Below, piece after piece: positions 8,219 through 18,200 of a DNA stretch of 32,005 bases. Each line of letters begins with the position of its first letter. The first letter of the stretch is position 1. Made by a program: the position numbers and the translations under genes. Source of the DNA: Candidatus Ozemibacter sp. (lineage in GTDB: Bacteria > Muiribacteriota > Ozemobacteria > Ozemobacterales > Ozemobacteraceae); NCBI GenBank assembly GCA_030446435.1, contig JASURT010000015.1, positions 1-32,005 of the forward strand. Reading direction: 5' to 3'. Under the pieces are notes generated by a model, which saw only the letters and a program-made list of their open reading frames with translations, was not told where the DNA came from and did not search any database.

Positions 8219-11200
8219 CTATTTGTGAGTGAACTTCCCAAACAGTTTTTTGAAGAAATCCAGAATGTTTTCTACTGAAACGAAAACTGTGGGAACGAAG
8301 GTCAGAGTCAGAATGGTCGAGACAAGCAAACCGCCAGAAACCGATATGGCTAACGGTTGATAAAAGTCCGCGCCAGCGCCTATGCCGAGTGCCAGGGGTA
8401 ACATACCCAGAAAAGTTGTACAGACAGTCATAAGAATAGGCCTGAATCTCAATGTTCCGGCCTGAACGGCTGCTTCAAAGGTAGATTCGTGCATAGCTTC
8501 GCGGCGAAGAATAATGTATTCGACCAGAATGATACCGTTGTTTACCGATATGCCTGCAAGCATGATTATTCCGATCATTGCTGTTACGGAAAATGCGAAG
8601 CCCATCAGGTTCAGGCCGCCGACGACACCCATATATGAAAGCGGAATCGTAAACATGATAATGAAAGGATAAACAATGGATTCAAACTGAGAGGCCATGA
8701 TCATGTATACGAGAAGAACAGAAGCAATAAGGGCTATGCCAAGATAGCCAAAAGCTTCGACCATTTGTTCGTTTTCACCGCCAAAATTGATGATGTAACC
8801 CGGGGGTACCGGTATGTCTTTTATTCTCTCAGAAATATCCTGCATGATTGCGCCGATTGGGCGCTGATCAGGGTCAGCCTGAACGATAAGACGGCGTGCC
8901 ATATTCTTTCTTTCTATGGTGCTGTAGCCAGTGGCGGGCTTGAATTCAGCAACCTGTGAAAGCTTGAGAAATCTGTTTTCTTCAATTGCAATTTCGAGTT
9001 CCTGAAATCTCGCAATTTTGTCTTTTGCCTGATCAGATGCTTCGACTCTTATATCGAATTCATCGTTGCTTTCGCGATATTTGCCGGCAAGACTTCCGTA
9101 AACATAGCTGCGGGCCATGTTGGCTATTTTAACCAGGCTCAGGTCGAGGTCGCGAATTTTCTCGCGGTCAAACACCAGTCTGAATTCAGGCCTACCAGTT
9201 TTTATGCCGTCTTCAAGATCTTTAAGCCCTGGAATGTCTTTTATACGTTCGTAAACTTTGCGACATAGGTCTTCAATTACCGGAAACTCATCGCCCATAA
9301 CTTCAATCTGAATCGATTTGCCCCTTGAGGGCTTACCGATTTTGGGTTCTTTATAATTGATGGTCTTGATGCCGGCTATTTCTGAAATCTTTTCTCGGGC
9401 TTCACGAATGATGTCGTTAGTGGATTTGCTTCTTTCTTCTACCGGAGTCATGACAACCGCAAGCGTGCCTTTGCCCACCGCTGAATTGGTGATAATCTTA
9501 TCTACTTCGGGAATTGTTTGTAAAATATTTTCGATTTGCTTGGTGATCTCGTCGGTTTTTTCGACACTTGTTCCTTCTGGTGTTTCAAATTCGATCGACA
9601 TTTCGCCCCTGTCCATGTCCGGGAAAAAGGTCATTGGCGGCTGAAACATCAGGCTGGTTACGAATAAGCCAATGATAACCAGAAAGTAAGCCAGTCTTAA
9701 ATACCATTTGCTCAGAAGAGCCGATAATGTTTTTACATACAGATTTCTCAGGAATTTCATTATCAGAAATTCAAAAGCCGGACCTAACAATTTATTGATA
9801 AAAAGATTGAACAGCATCAGGATCGCTGAGAATAGAAGGGGCGCCAAAACCACCAGCAATAGCAGGCTTATACTTATAGTTGCGCCGAGGGTGGTTGAAG
9901 AGTAGGCTGAAATTTGTTCTGTGATGCCCAGCTTTTCTATTAGATTGATTATTGCCTGATTCTGCAGTCCATAGGCGATGGCTGCAGTTGGTATCATAAA
10001 GAGTGCAGACAACGCAACCATAGCTTTTACCCAGTTATCTTTTGCCCAGCGAAACAACGATTTATACATTTTCACGATTATTTGTTCTGCATAGAGGCTG
10101 TTAAGTTCGAGAAATCTTGAGCAAAGCATTGGAATAAGTGTAACTGCGACCAATAGAGATGCCAGTAGCGAAAAAATAATTGCCAGCGACATGTTAAAAA
10201 AGATTTCGCCAACAACTTGCGGAACGAAGCCGATTGGCAGAAACACTGCGACAGTTGTGGCTGTTGAAGCAATAATAGGCATTAGAACTTCTTCGGCTGC
10301 TCTGGCTGCAAGTTCCTTTTTGTCTTGCCCCGGGTGGTCTGAGAGAAAGCGATAAATGTTTTCCATAACCACGATGGCGTTGTCGACCATCATACCAATA
10401 CCTAACGCCAAACCACCAAGAGTCATGAGATTGAGGGTAATGTCTTCTTTCAATGAAAGCATGCCAAAAGTTGCCATGATAGCAATAGGTATGCAGGTTC
10501 CGATGATTATGGTCGAGCGGTAGTTTCGAAGGAAAATGAAAAGAACGATAATGGCAAAAAAGCCGCCCAGCAAAGCGTTATCTTTTACCATTTGAATTGT
10601 ATCTCTGATAAACAGGGCATCGTCTTCGGCGATGACGATAGAAAGTTTTCCCTGGTATTTTTCTTCGAGTTCAGGAATCAACTTTTTCGCCTGATCAGAT
10701 ATGAGAACCGGGTTTGCGCCGGCTTCTTTTTTGACTTCAAGGGTAACTGAGGGCTTGCCGTTCAACCTTGCAAGTGATTCGATATCTTTGTAAGAGTCTT
10801 CGATTATTGCCAGCTCGTTAAGGTATATTGGACGACCGTTGACTTCTTTTATGATTACGTTTCCCAGCTGTTGGGGGTGTTCGACTTCGCCTTCAGATCT
10901 TAGCAGATATTTAAAATTGCCCTCGGTTATGTTGCCGAGGGGCGTGTTTTGATTGTCTCGACTGACGGCATTTATGACATCGTCGATGGTAAAATTGAAT
11001 GCCAGAAGCTTTTCTGGCGAAACCTTAATTCTTATCTCGCGTTCAAGTCCGCCTTTTACTTCAACATTGGCTACGCCGCCGATTCTCTGAAATGCTGGTT
11101 TAATTTCCCGGTCAGCTATTCGGCGCAGCTCGACCAGATCATAGTTTCCGCCCAGCGCGACGTTCAATACCGGAAAAGCATGGATATCAACCTTTGAAAC

Positions 11201-11581
11201 GGTAACCTGTTCCATTTCTTTTGGAAGCTCTCGTTTTGCCTGATCGACCTTTGCTCTTAGATCAACAGTTGCCAGATCGATATCGGTTCCGTAATCGAAG
11301 TTAATAACTACCTGAGAAAACCCTTCGACTGAGTATGACTCGAGCTTGTCGATATTTTCGACGGTGTTCACTTCATCTTCGATTTTTTGCGTAACGATGT
11401 TCTCTATTTGTGCCGGAGCGACCCCGGGGTAAGGAGCCTGCACAAAGGCTACGGGAATATCAATATCGGGAAAAAGGGCTACGTTGAATACCATTATTGC
11501 GCCAATGCCCACCAGGAGCATGGCCAAAGTAATCATACTTACAGTTACAGGTCGATTGATTGAGGTTCTTGGTATACTCAT
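8219..11581 (-). CDS. RND-family efflux pump inner-membrane transporter (AcrB/HAE1-like)
   Basis: 1120 aa, slightly longer than typical 1020-1065 aa members. The N-terminus MSIPRTSINRPVTVSMI and the first periplasmic loop (FPDIDIPVAFVQAPYPGVAPAQIE) are classic for the family. The proton-relay TM4 reads GIGMMVDNAIVVMENIYR, with Asp400 followed by Asn rather than the Asp-Asp pair of AcrB; VDNAIV is common in related pumps. The second half repeats the fold (FFPDMDRGEMSIEFETPEGTS, later MASQFESIVYPFIIMFTIPLS). Between TM6 and the second periplasmic loop, about residues 517-645, there seem to be two extra hydrophobic helices, giving 14 rather than 12. It starts 2 bases after the adaptor stop and is the last gene of the tetR-tolC-adaptor-pump operon. 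It probably exports drugs, detergents, lipids or metals across both membranes; the substrate is not predictable. Confidence 0.95.
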   Translation of the reverse strand: MSIPRTSINRPVTVSMITLAMLLVGIGAIMVFNVALFPDIDIPVAFVQAPYPGVAPAQIENIVTQKIEDEVNTVENIDKLESYSVEGFSQVVINFDYGTDIDLATVDLRAKVDQAKRELPKEMEQVTVSKVDIHAFPVLNVALGGNYDLVELRRIADREIKPAFQRIGGVANVEVKGGLEREIRIKVSPEKLLAFNFTIDDVINAVSRDNQNTPLGNITEGNFKYLLRSEGEVEHPQQLGNVIIKEVNGRPIYLNELAIIEDSYKDIESLARLNGKPSVTLEVKKEAGANPVLISDQAKKLIPELEEKYQGKLSIVIAEDDALFIRDTIQMVKDNALLGGFFAIIVLFIFLRNYRSTIIIGTCIPIAIMATFGMLSLKEDITLNLMTLGGLALGIGMMVDNAIVVMENIYRFLSDHPGQDKKELAARAAEEVLMPIIASTATTVAVFLPIGFVPQVVGEIFFNMSLAIIFSLLASLLVAVTLIPMLCSRFLELNSLYAEQIIVKMYKSLFRWAKDNWVKAMVALSALFMIPTAAIAYGLQNQAIINLIEKLGITEQISAYSSTTLGATISISLLLLVVLAPLLFSAILMLFNLFINKLLGPAFEFLIMKFLRNLYVKTLSALLSKWYLRLAYFLVIIGLFVTSLMFQPPMTFFPDMDRGEMSIEFETPEGTSVEKTDEITKQIENILQTIPEVDKIITNSAVGKGTLAVVMTPVEERSKSTNDIIREAREKISEIAGIKTINYKEPKIGKPSRGKSIQIEVMGDEFPVIEDLCRKVYERIKDIPGLKDLEDGIKTGRPEFRLVFDREKIRDLDLSLVKIANMARSYVYGSLAGKYRESNDEFDIRVEASDQAKDKIARFQELEIAIEENRFLKLSQVAEFKPATGYSTIERKNMARRLIVQADPDQRPIGAIMQDISERIKDIPVPPGYIINFGGENEQMVEAFGYLGIALIASVLLVYMIMASQFESIVYPFIIMFTIPLSYMGVVGGLNLMGFAFSVTAMIGIIMLAGISVNNGIILVEYIILRREAMHESTFEAAVQAGTLRFRPILMTVCTTFLGMLPLALGIGAGADFYQPLAISVSGGLLVSTILTLTFVPTVFVSVENILDFFKKLFGKFTHK

Positions 11582-11583
11582 GA

Positions 11584-12627
11584 CTATTTTGTGTTTTCTT
11601 TGCTTTGCTTGTTTCTGATAGTGATTTCTGATTCGTTTTTCAGATTATCCTGTCCAACGGTTACAATTTCCATACCCGCTTCAATGGGGTCGGCATAGGT
11701 AAATTCACCTTCCTGGGCAATAATTTCAATTTCTCTTTTTTTTGCTATACCATTTTCGACGGTGAAAACGTGAAGCTTGCCAAATTCGTTACGAATTGCC
11801 TGCGAAGAGAATAGCGGTGCTTCGTCATATTGTTCCAGAATAATCGATCCTCTCACAAACATATTGGCCTTGAAAGTTACGTCCGGGTTTTGCACCCTTA
11901 TTTTTACCTTGAAAGCTCGAGAACGGTCTGCGTAGAGGTTTATATAGGCCACCTCGCCAGGAAACTTGTCTTCGATCATACATTTTTGACCGACTTTGAA
12001 TTTACCGATATCGCGTTCTGAAATCTTGGCCTCGACATAGATGGTGTCGAGAAAGATTACCTTGCCCATGTTCTGACCACGACCCATGACCTGGCCAATC
12101 TCGATGCTGCGGTCTACGAAAAATCCTTTGATCGGGGCTTTGATAATGCAGCGGTTAAGATCCAGTTTGGCTTTGTCATAGTCTGCTTTAGCCTGTTTTA
12201 CATTGGTTTTTGATTTGATAAGGGCCGTTTCGGCCATATCGAAGGTTTTTTGGGTAATAGCATCTTTTTTGAAAAGCGTCTGGCTTCTTTCGTAGTCTCT
12301 CTGATCTTCGACAAGCTGCTGTTTCGCTCTTTCCAGTGATGCTTCTGCCATTCGCAAAGCAATTTCGAAGCGAGTATCATCTATTTTTGCCAGAGCCTGG
12401 TTTTGTTCGACTCTTTGCCCGTCTTCAACAAGAATTTCTGCAACCGGGCCGGAAACATCGGCTGCAGCATAAGATTCGACCAGAGGTCGGGTTTCGCCGG
12501 TGAATTTCAAAAGTTTTCTTATCTGCCCGGTTTTAACCTTTTCGGTAATTACATTTATCTGTGCAGAAACTGCCGAAGTTACGAAAAACAGGCTTAAAGT
12601 CAGAATTAATTTGCTTTTATGGTTCAT
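11584..12627 (-). CDS. RND efflux periplasmic adaptor (HlyD/MFP family)
   Basis: 347 aa with an N-terminal signal peptide (hydrophobic core to about residue 22, VSAQ cleavage region). No lipobox Cys is seen, so it is probably anchored by complex formation rather than lipidation. Lipoyl/barrel-sandwich halves are visible in VAEILVEDGQRVEQNQALAKID and IIKAPIKGFFVDRSIEIGQVMG. They flank a coiled-coil hairpin at about residues 85-160 rich in Ala, Lys, Glu and Gln, followed by beta-barrel and membrane-proximal domains. It bridges the RND pump and the TolC-like channel. The start is 1 base from the stop of the tolC-like gene, and its stop is 2 bases before the pump start, so translation is coupled throughout. 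Confidence 0.93.
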   Translation of the reverse strand: MNHKSKLILTLSLFFVTSAVSAQINVITEKVKTGQIRKLLKFTGETRPLVESYAAADVSGPVAEILVEDGQRVEQNQALAKIDDTRFEIALRMAEASLERAKQQLVEDQRDYERSQTLFKKDAITQKTFDMAETALIKSKTNVKQAKADYDKAKLDLNRCIIKAPIKGFFVDRSIEIGQVMGRGQNMGKVIFLDTIYVEAKISERDIGKFKVGQKCMIEDKFPGEVAYINLYADRSRAFKVKIRVQNPDVTFKANMFVRGSIILEQYDEAPLFSSQAIRNEFGKLHVFTVENGIAKKREIEIIAQEGEFTYADPIEAGMEIVTVGQDNLKNESEITIRNKQSKENTK

Positions 12628-12628
12628 T

Positions 12629-13984
12629 TTATTCTCCGATTTTCAGACTTAGCTGCTTGAGCAGAAAATCAAAATTGATAGGAAACGGGTTATGGTCAGA
12701 TTTAAGCAGGCTGTCGAAATCATGTATCAGCAAAAGAATCTCGACAAGTCTTTCTCGTTCATCATAATAGGTTCTTATAGCGGTTTGGGCCGAATTGGTC
12801 AATATTCTCTGGGCGTCTACCAGTTCGACTATCGATGATGCGCCTTCCTGATATCTGGTAAAAACGATTCGCATGTTTTCGTAACTTTGTTCAAGTGCTT
12901 TCTCTGCAAAACTAATTCTGGCAAGTGCTTCATTGTAATCTGCGACTGCTTTTTCAAGGGTCGCTTTTTTGGTGTTTTTCAGATCTTCAATTCGCAGTTC
13001 GGCAATCTTTCTGGATTTTTGTGCCAGTCTGATGGCATTTTCGATTTCGTTACCGTTGTAAACCGGGGTTGTAAGAATCATTGTGGCGGTTATGTCTTTG
13101 GTTCCTTCAACCGGACCAAGTTTTCTGCCGTGATTATATGAGCCTTCCAGGGTCAGCGTCGGTAAGTGCGCGCTTCTTGCAGATTTTTCGGCTTTTCTGA
13201 GAATTTCGGCATCAAGTTTGGCCAGAATGATATCGTTATCTTTTTCGAACAATATGGGTAAAAGCGCTTCTGTGGTGTAACTACCCGGATCAAATTTAAG
13301 CCCCGCCGGAAGGTTGAGTTCGAGAAGGTCGGTCGTTTCATAATCAAGAATGGCAGCCAGATCGTATTCCAGGTCAACAAAGCCGTTTTCGCTTTTAATC
13401 AAACTTGATTGTGAATTCAGCTGTTCTACTTCGATTCTTAGAACATCATTTTTCAAAACCAGTCCTACTTCCTGGTTAAGTTTGGCTACTTTCATCAATT
13501 CAGCGATCAACAAAAGATCGGTTTTATGAACTTTTACAAGTTCCTGCTCTCTTACCAGCTGAAAATAAACTTTGGCGAGTTGCCTTAGAACCTGAATTTT
13601 CTGATTGTTCCAGGCTGTTTCGCGTATCTGAGTTTTCATCGCAGCAATTTGTTTCGCAATCGCAGGAATTCTTCCAAGGCCTGGGTAAGATTGGGTGAGC
13701 TTGAGAGAATAGATAAGGGTGGTGTCTATGCTTGCAGGATTATTCTTCTGAAAGCTGTCTTTAAAGGTTTTGTGAGAATGAGTAACGTTGAAATTCAGGT
13801 CAGGAATCATTCGGTTAAGGGCATTTTTTTCGTCTATGAGACTCTGTTCAATTTCCAGATCGGAAATTTTCAGCTTAAGGTTTCTTTCCATTGCGGTTTT
13901 GGCAAGTTTTTCAAGATTGTTGCCCCAAAGCGAAAGGTTGACCAGCGAAAAAATTGCCAGGATTGTAAAGAATTGTTTTTTCAT
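12629..13984 (-). CDS. TolC-family outer-membrane efflux channel
   Basis: 451 aa, normal for outer-membrane efflux proteins. It has an N-terminal signal peptide (KKQFFTILAIFSLVNLSLWG) and two homologous halves with long Ala/Leu/Glu/Lys-rich helices. Conserved features include PDLNFNV, LPTLTLEGSYNHG and the C-terminal RYQEGASSIVELVDAQRILTNSAQT typical of the family. It forms the outer-membrane and periplasmic tunnel for the pump encoded downstream. The ATG overlaps the tetR stop by 4 bases (ATGA) and the next gene begins 1 base after its stop, so all four genes are likely one transcript. Confidence 0.93.
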   Translation of the reverse strand: MKKQFFTILAIFSLVNLSLWGNNLEKLAKTAMERNLKLKISDLEIEQSLIDEKNALNRMIPDLNFNVTHSHKTFKDSFQKNNPASIDTTLIYSLKLTQSYPGLGRIPAIAKQIAAMKTQIRETAWNNQKIQVLRQLAKVYFQLVREQELVKVHKTDLLLIAELMKVAKLNQEVGLVLKNDVLRIEVEQLNSQSSLIKSENGFVDLEYDLAAILDYETTDLLELNLPAGLKFDPGSYTTEALLPILFEKDNDIILAKLDAEILRKAEKSARSAHLPTLTLEGSYNHGRKLGPVEGTKDITATMILTTPVYNGNEIENAIRLAQKSRKIAELRIEDLKNTKKATLEKAVADYNEALARISFAEKALEQSYENMRIVFTRYQEGASSIVELVDAQRILTNSAQTAIRTYYDERERLVEILLLIHDFDSLLKSDHNPFPINFDFLLKQLSLKIGE

Positions 13985-14568
13985 GCAGCGCTGACTCCGT
14001 AGAAGATTACATCGACCGTTTCTTCAAGCTCTTGCTCTGTGTAAGGAATACCCAATTTTAAAGAGCGGAACAGAAAGAAATGGGCCGAACCGATTATGGT
14101 TACAAGGATTGTTTCGGGATTGAAGTTTTTGATTTTCCCCTCTTTTTTTGCATTATTTAGGTATTCTCTCATATGGCTGAAGTAGCTTAAAATCTGCTGG
14201 GCGGATTTTTTGCGATCCTCAGGCTTGACCCTTATATCTTTTTCGAGTCTGATTATACCGATTTTATTGTGTTGTGTAAAAACATCAAGAAAAGTTTTAA
14301 AGCCTTCAAAAAGATATTTTTTTACCGGATATGAATTTTTACAGTTCTTTTTAAGTTCGCTGCTAAGGGTTTCAAGAAAAATTTCATCGAGATTTTCGAA
14401 CAGGTGTTCTTTGTTGTCGAAATAGCGGTAGAATGTTCCTTTGCCGCAGCCGGTTCTATTCACGATATCATCGATGGTCGTCTTGTCGTAGCCCTTTTCG
14501 GTGAAGATATCGAGAGCCGATTCCATTAAAAGGTCTCTTTTGGTCTTTTTTTTGCCCACTTGTTTCAC
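13981..14568 (-). CDS. TetR-family repressor of the efflux operon
   Basis: 195 aa. The N-terminal helix-turn-helix is clear: SALDIFTEKGYDKTTIDDIVNRTGCGKGTFYRYFDNKEHLFENL at about residues 17-60. A variable all-helical ligand-binding domain follows. The start is GTG at 14568 with AAGGA only a few bases upstream; GTG three codons later has better spacing, so the exact start is uncertain. It is the first gene of its operon and sits just downstream of a strong promoter overlapped by a palindrome, which suggests autoregulated repression relieved by a pump substrate. It shares a 4-base overlap with the tolC-like gene. Confidence 0.93.
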   Translation of the reverse strand: MKQVGKKKTKRDLLMESALDIFTEKGYDKTTIDDIVNRTGCGKGTFYRYFDNKEHLFENLDEIFLETLSSELKKNCKNSYPVKKYLFEGFKTFLDVFTQHNKIGIIRLEKDIRVKPEDRKKSAQQILSYFSHMREYLNNAKKEGKIKNFNPETILVTIIGSAHFFLFRSLKLGIPYTEQELEETVDVIFYGVSAA

Positions 14569-14586
14569 ATTCCTTTTTTATGCGGA

Positions 14587-14602
14587 CTGACTAGTTAGTC
14601 AG
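14587..14602. promoter_or_regulatory. Probable TetR operator
   Basis: The inverted repeat CTGACTA-GT-TAGTCAG has 7-bp perfect arms. It lies about 20 bases before the tetR start codon and immediately downstream of the -10 box at 14606-14611, covering the predicted transcription start. The TGACTAG/CTAGTCA type of core is common among TetR-family operators. Confidence 0.7.
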
Positions 14603-14605
14603 AAA

Positions 14606-14634
14606 TTTATAGACCAAAACGCAGCTGTTGTCAA
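14606..14634 (-). promoter_or_regulatory. Strong sigma-70 promoter of the tetR-efflux operon
   Basis: On the minus strand a perfect -35 TTGACA (14629-14634) is followed after 17 bases by TATAAA (14606-14611), five of six to consensus. The predicted start falls within or beside the operator palindrome at 14587-14602. Confidence 0.8.
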
Positions 14635-14700
14635 TAGAATATTCAGGCCGAAAAAGCGCATTGCCGTTCGTGGCAAAATCTCCGGGAAAGTGTTTGGGGT

Positions 14701-14729
14701 TTTACAGAATAGCTTTGTAGATGTATTGT
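14701..14729 (+). promoter_or_regulatory. Candidate promoter of the GNAT gene
   Basis: TTTACA (14701-14706) and TATTGT (14724-14729) have a 17-base spacer. Transcription would start near 14736, downstream of the first in-frame ATG (14721) but upstream of the ATG at 14763, which supports the shorter protein. Confidence 0.45.
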
Positions 14730-14762
14730 TTTAGAAAAAATAAAAAGGCTGCGAAGAAGCAT

Positions 14763-15212
14763 ATGCAAGTTTATTTACTTAACGTTTCAGATTCTTTAAT
14801 AGAAAAGGTTTTCGCAATAAGAAAAAAGGTCTTTATCGATGAGCAGAATGTGCCACAAGAGCTTGAACGAGACAAGGAAGACGAAATTGCACTTCACGTT
14901 CTAATTTGTATTGATTCTCAGGCAGTAGCTACGGGACGAGTTTTTCTCGATGAAACGATGCCTGAAAAGGCGCGTCTTGGCCGCGTAGCTGTTTTAAAAG
15001 AATTTCGCGGCCAGGGATTGGGAATGGCGGTCGTAAAAAAGTTGATTTCTCAGGCAATAGCATGGAACTGCAAGGAAGTTTTGATTCATTCACAATTAAG
15101 CGTTGAAAAAATGTATGAAAAGCTTGGTTTCATAAGGCGTGGCGAAGAATTTTCAGAGGCCGGTATCGATCATGTAGAAATGTGTTTACTGGTAAAAAGC
15201 CAGAATGACTGA
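14763..15212 (+). CDS. GNAT-family N-acetyltransferase (YjcF-like)
   Basis: 149 aa from ATG 14763. An in-frame ATG at 14721 would add 14 Lys-rich residues with no resemblance to the family and lies upstream of the predicted transcription start. The sequence matches the acetyl-CoA-dependent GNAT fold: IRKKVFIDEQNVPQELERD near the N-terminus, ATGRVFLDE, then motif A RLGRVAVLKEFRGQGLGMAVVKKLI with the R-G-Q-G-L-G pyrophosphate loop, and the C-terminal YEKLGFIRRGEEFSEAGIDHVEMCL. The IDEQ.VP...E.D signature is typical of YjcF/ElaA-type small acetyltransferases, whose substrates are mostly unknown. It is transcribed away from the efflux operon. Its stop directly abuts the stop of the convergent cyclase gene with no base between. 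Confidence 0.85.
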   Translation: MQVYLLNVSDSLIEKVFAIRKKVFIDEQNVPQELERDKEDEIALHVLICIDSQAVATGRVFLDETMPEKARLGRVAVLKEFRGQGLGMAVVKKLISQAIAWNCKEVLIHSQLSVEKMYEKLGFIRRGEEFSEAGIDHVEMCLLVKSQND

Positions 15213-18200
15213 TTATTTTGTTGTCAGGGTAAAGCGGCCATCCCAGTTTTCGGGGGGTGGGGTAATCGAAAACTTTTTACACCTTTCAATGTAAATCTGA
15301 GAAGGGCTGTCAGAAGAGGTAACTTTGATAACTCTTGAAAAAGATTCGATTGCTTCTTCCCAGTTGCGCTCAAGATACTGTTTAATTCCGAGATTATAGA
15401 ACTTTTCTGCTTCCAGCCAGGTTGAGTTTTCTTCATGGCGATAGCCTCTGAGTTCATAAACTTTGATTGGCTGGGCTTTGCCTTTTACGGCAAGGTAATC
15501 GAGAAATCTGGTGCTGAACTTTTCAGGATCCAGCTTGCTGTGCACAGCTTCAGAAATCATCATCAGAGTATCGTAAGGTTTATTGGCTCCTTCGAGTCTT
15601 GAAGCCAGGTTAACACCATCACCCAGGCAGGTGAAGTTCATTTGAATATCGCTTCCGATAAAGCCAACCATACAGTTTGCGGTATTTATACCTGCTCTGA
15701 CCTTTACTTCAGGCAGGCCCTGACTAAGCCATTTTTCCCGCAATTCAGCAAGTTTTTTCTGCATGGCGATGGCGCACTCGGCAGCCAGCTCTGCATGATT
15801 GCTTTGCGATTTAGGGTGATTCCAAAACGCCATGATTGCGTCACCTATGTATTTATCAAGAGTTCCGCCATAACGAAAAAGAAGAGAAGTCATTTCACCA
15901 AGATACTCGTTCATCAGTTCGGTTAACTGTTCTGGCTCAAGCTTTTCAGAGATGGTCGTGAAGCCTGCAAGATCTGTGAACATTACGGTAAGTTCTTTCT
16001 TTTCGCCCCCCGGCTTGAGGCTTTCAGGAGTTTTCAGAATTTCTTCGACAATTGCCGAAGAAATGAATCGGCCAAAGGTTGTTCTGGTTTCTTTTTCTTT
16101 GCGCCTTGAAATGGCCCAGGCCAGATAGCCTCTGATTACACCAAATGATGCGATATTTAAAATGGGAAAAAAGGTCGGAAAAATGATTGAGTTTAAAAAC
16201 AGTATAAATGAAGTGAAAGCCCAGCATGTGCAAAGAAGCAAAATAGAAGCTCCGCCCCAGATTGCGCCGAACCTGGCAAAGATAAGATTTGCCAGAACCA
16301 GAAGCGGTAGTATCGATAGAATTTGCAAAAGGGGCCAGAGAATAGGGGCCTGATCAGAGTGTAAAAACATGGGCTTCAGAAAGTCCTGTCTTGCAAGGCC
16401 CGAAAAAAGATTCGCATGCAAATGCACGCCGGGTAATCTCGTGAAACCTGAATCGAGAAAATTTATCGGGGTAACTATGAAATCCTGATCTTCCTGCAGG
16501 GCTGTACCTATAAAAGCAGCTCTGCCTCTGAAAAGAGAAGAGAGCCGGTTAAATCGGCCTTTAAGCTTGTTTCGGGTCGCAAAAACCTTGTAATCTTTGG
16601 TTGGAATATTTAAGGTTTTTTCAAGTTCAGGTCTTATGCAATTCTCGGTTTCGTCGATCAGCATAATTGAAGAAAATGAGGCGTTGGCAACAAAGTTAAC
16701 CCGGGCATGATTTTCAGCTGTTCTGGTTGGTTCTGGAAGCTCATCGAGCGGGTTGATTTCACCTGGCAATGTTTGAAGATCGAGGGTGTGCTGAGTGTCT
16801 TTTCCCTGGTTTTTCAAAAAAACGGCGATTCGACAATCGAGAGAAGTCGGTAAGAATACTGCATCTTTTGGCCTGAAACTGTAGAAAAAATTATGGTTCC
16901 AGTCTGTTTGATCTGAAAGTAGAGCGAAAACTTTGTTTCGTATTGGCTGGTTTTGCACGTTTAATAAGGTTTGATCAGAGAAAGTGGCAATTTCTACAGC
17001 ATCATCAAGTGGAATCAGGCTAAAACCAGAAGGAATTTTTTCAAGGTTGATTTTGCCTGAATTATCGGTTTTGAACAAATTCAGGGCTTCACCAAAAAAG
17101 CTGATTCTTGCGTTTTCGGGTAGTTTATTATCCGGCAATCCTATTTTTGAAAAATTATTTACCCGATAAAGGGGGGGCAACTCTGTTAGAGTGGCGGTGG
17201 CAGTCTGGCCACTGAATGAGCTTTTGGTCCAGCCTTTGTCGTTTTTGAAAATTACATTGATTACGAATTTGCCGCAGGGCATGTTTGACAGAATGAAAGT
17301 TCCGTCTGGCGCGGGTTTTGTTTCTTCCCAGTAGGCTGTGTTAAGCATTTCCACCCGAATCGTGCATGTGTCAGAATCAGTTTGGCTCAGGGCAATGATT
17401 TTGCCTTTAATGATTGCATTTCCCGGCTCTTGCCAGGTAAAGGCCAGTGGTATTTGTTGAATATCATTTGAAGAAGAAAAGCTAAGGTCAGGTTTATAAA
17501 AACGATTGGCGTAATCATGGTCCTTTTGTGTTTCAAGAAGCAAACCCATTGAAAAGCTTTCAATTCCATCTGTATTAAGTAAGTTTCCGGCCTTGTGAAA
17601 ATTGATTCGCAGGCAGGGCATTTCATATGCGCCGATAATTGGCAGTTTTTGCTTCGGCAAATTCAGCCAGGTTGTTTTCAGGTTCAGGTTAGCTTTCTGG
17701 TTTTCAGCTGTTTCTTTGAAAATTTCTGCGAACTGGGGGTGATAGCGTCCCAGTAGTCTGGCCATGAACTTTCTTTCAAGGTGCCGGTTCATTCTGTCGA
17801 TGCCGGCGTGTCCTGAAGAATTGAAACTGAAGGGGCCCTGTTCAAGAATCTGGTCCAGAAAAGCCGGCGCGCTGGCGCAATTATATTTTAGGATTTTTTC
17901 TTTAATCTGGGGTTCAACCTTGTTGAAAAGCCAGGCAATGTATGTGCAATACCCTAAAGTTGGCTGAAACTCATCTTTCTCTACGGGAAGAAAGGCCAAC
18001 GGCGCATATCTTACGGTCGAATCATAGTCAGACAGAATGTTGATCAACCCTTTCGCGGCGGCATTCTTTGCAAAATCCGGAAACAGGGGCAGTGGCCATG
18101 GTGGCCTTAGCGAATTCTGATCTGCAAAATCTGCTTTTTCAAAGGTTTGACGACCACGAGTAACAAAATGCTCGGCGAGAATCGTAAAAGGCAGCTGATT

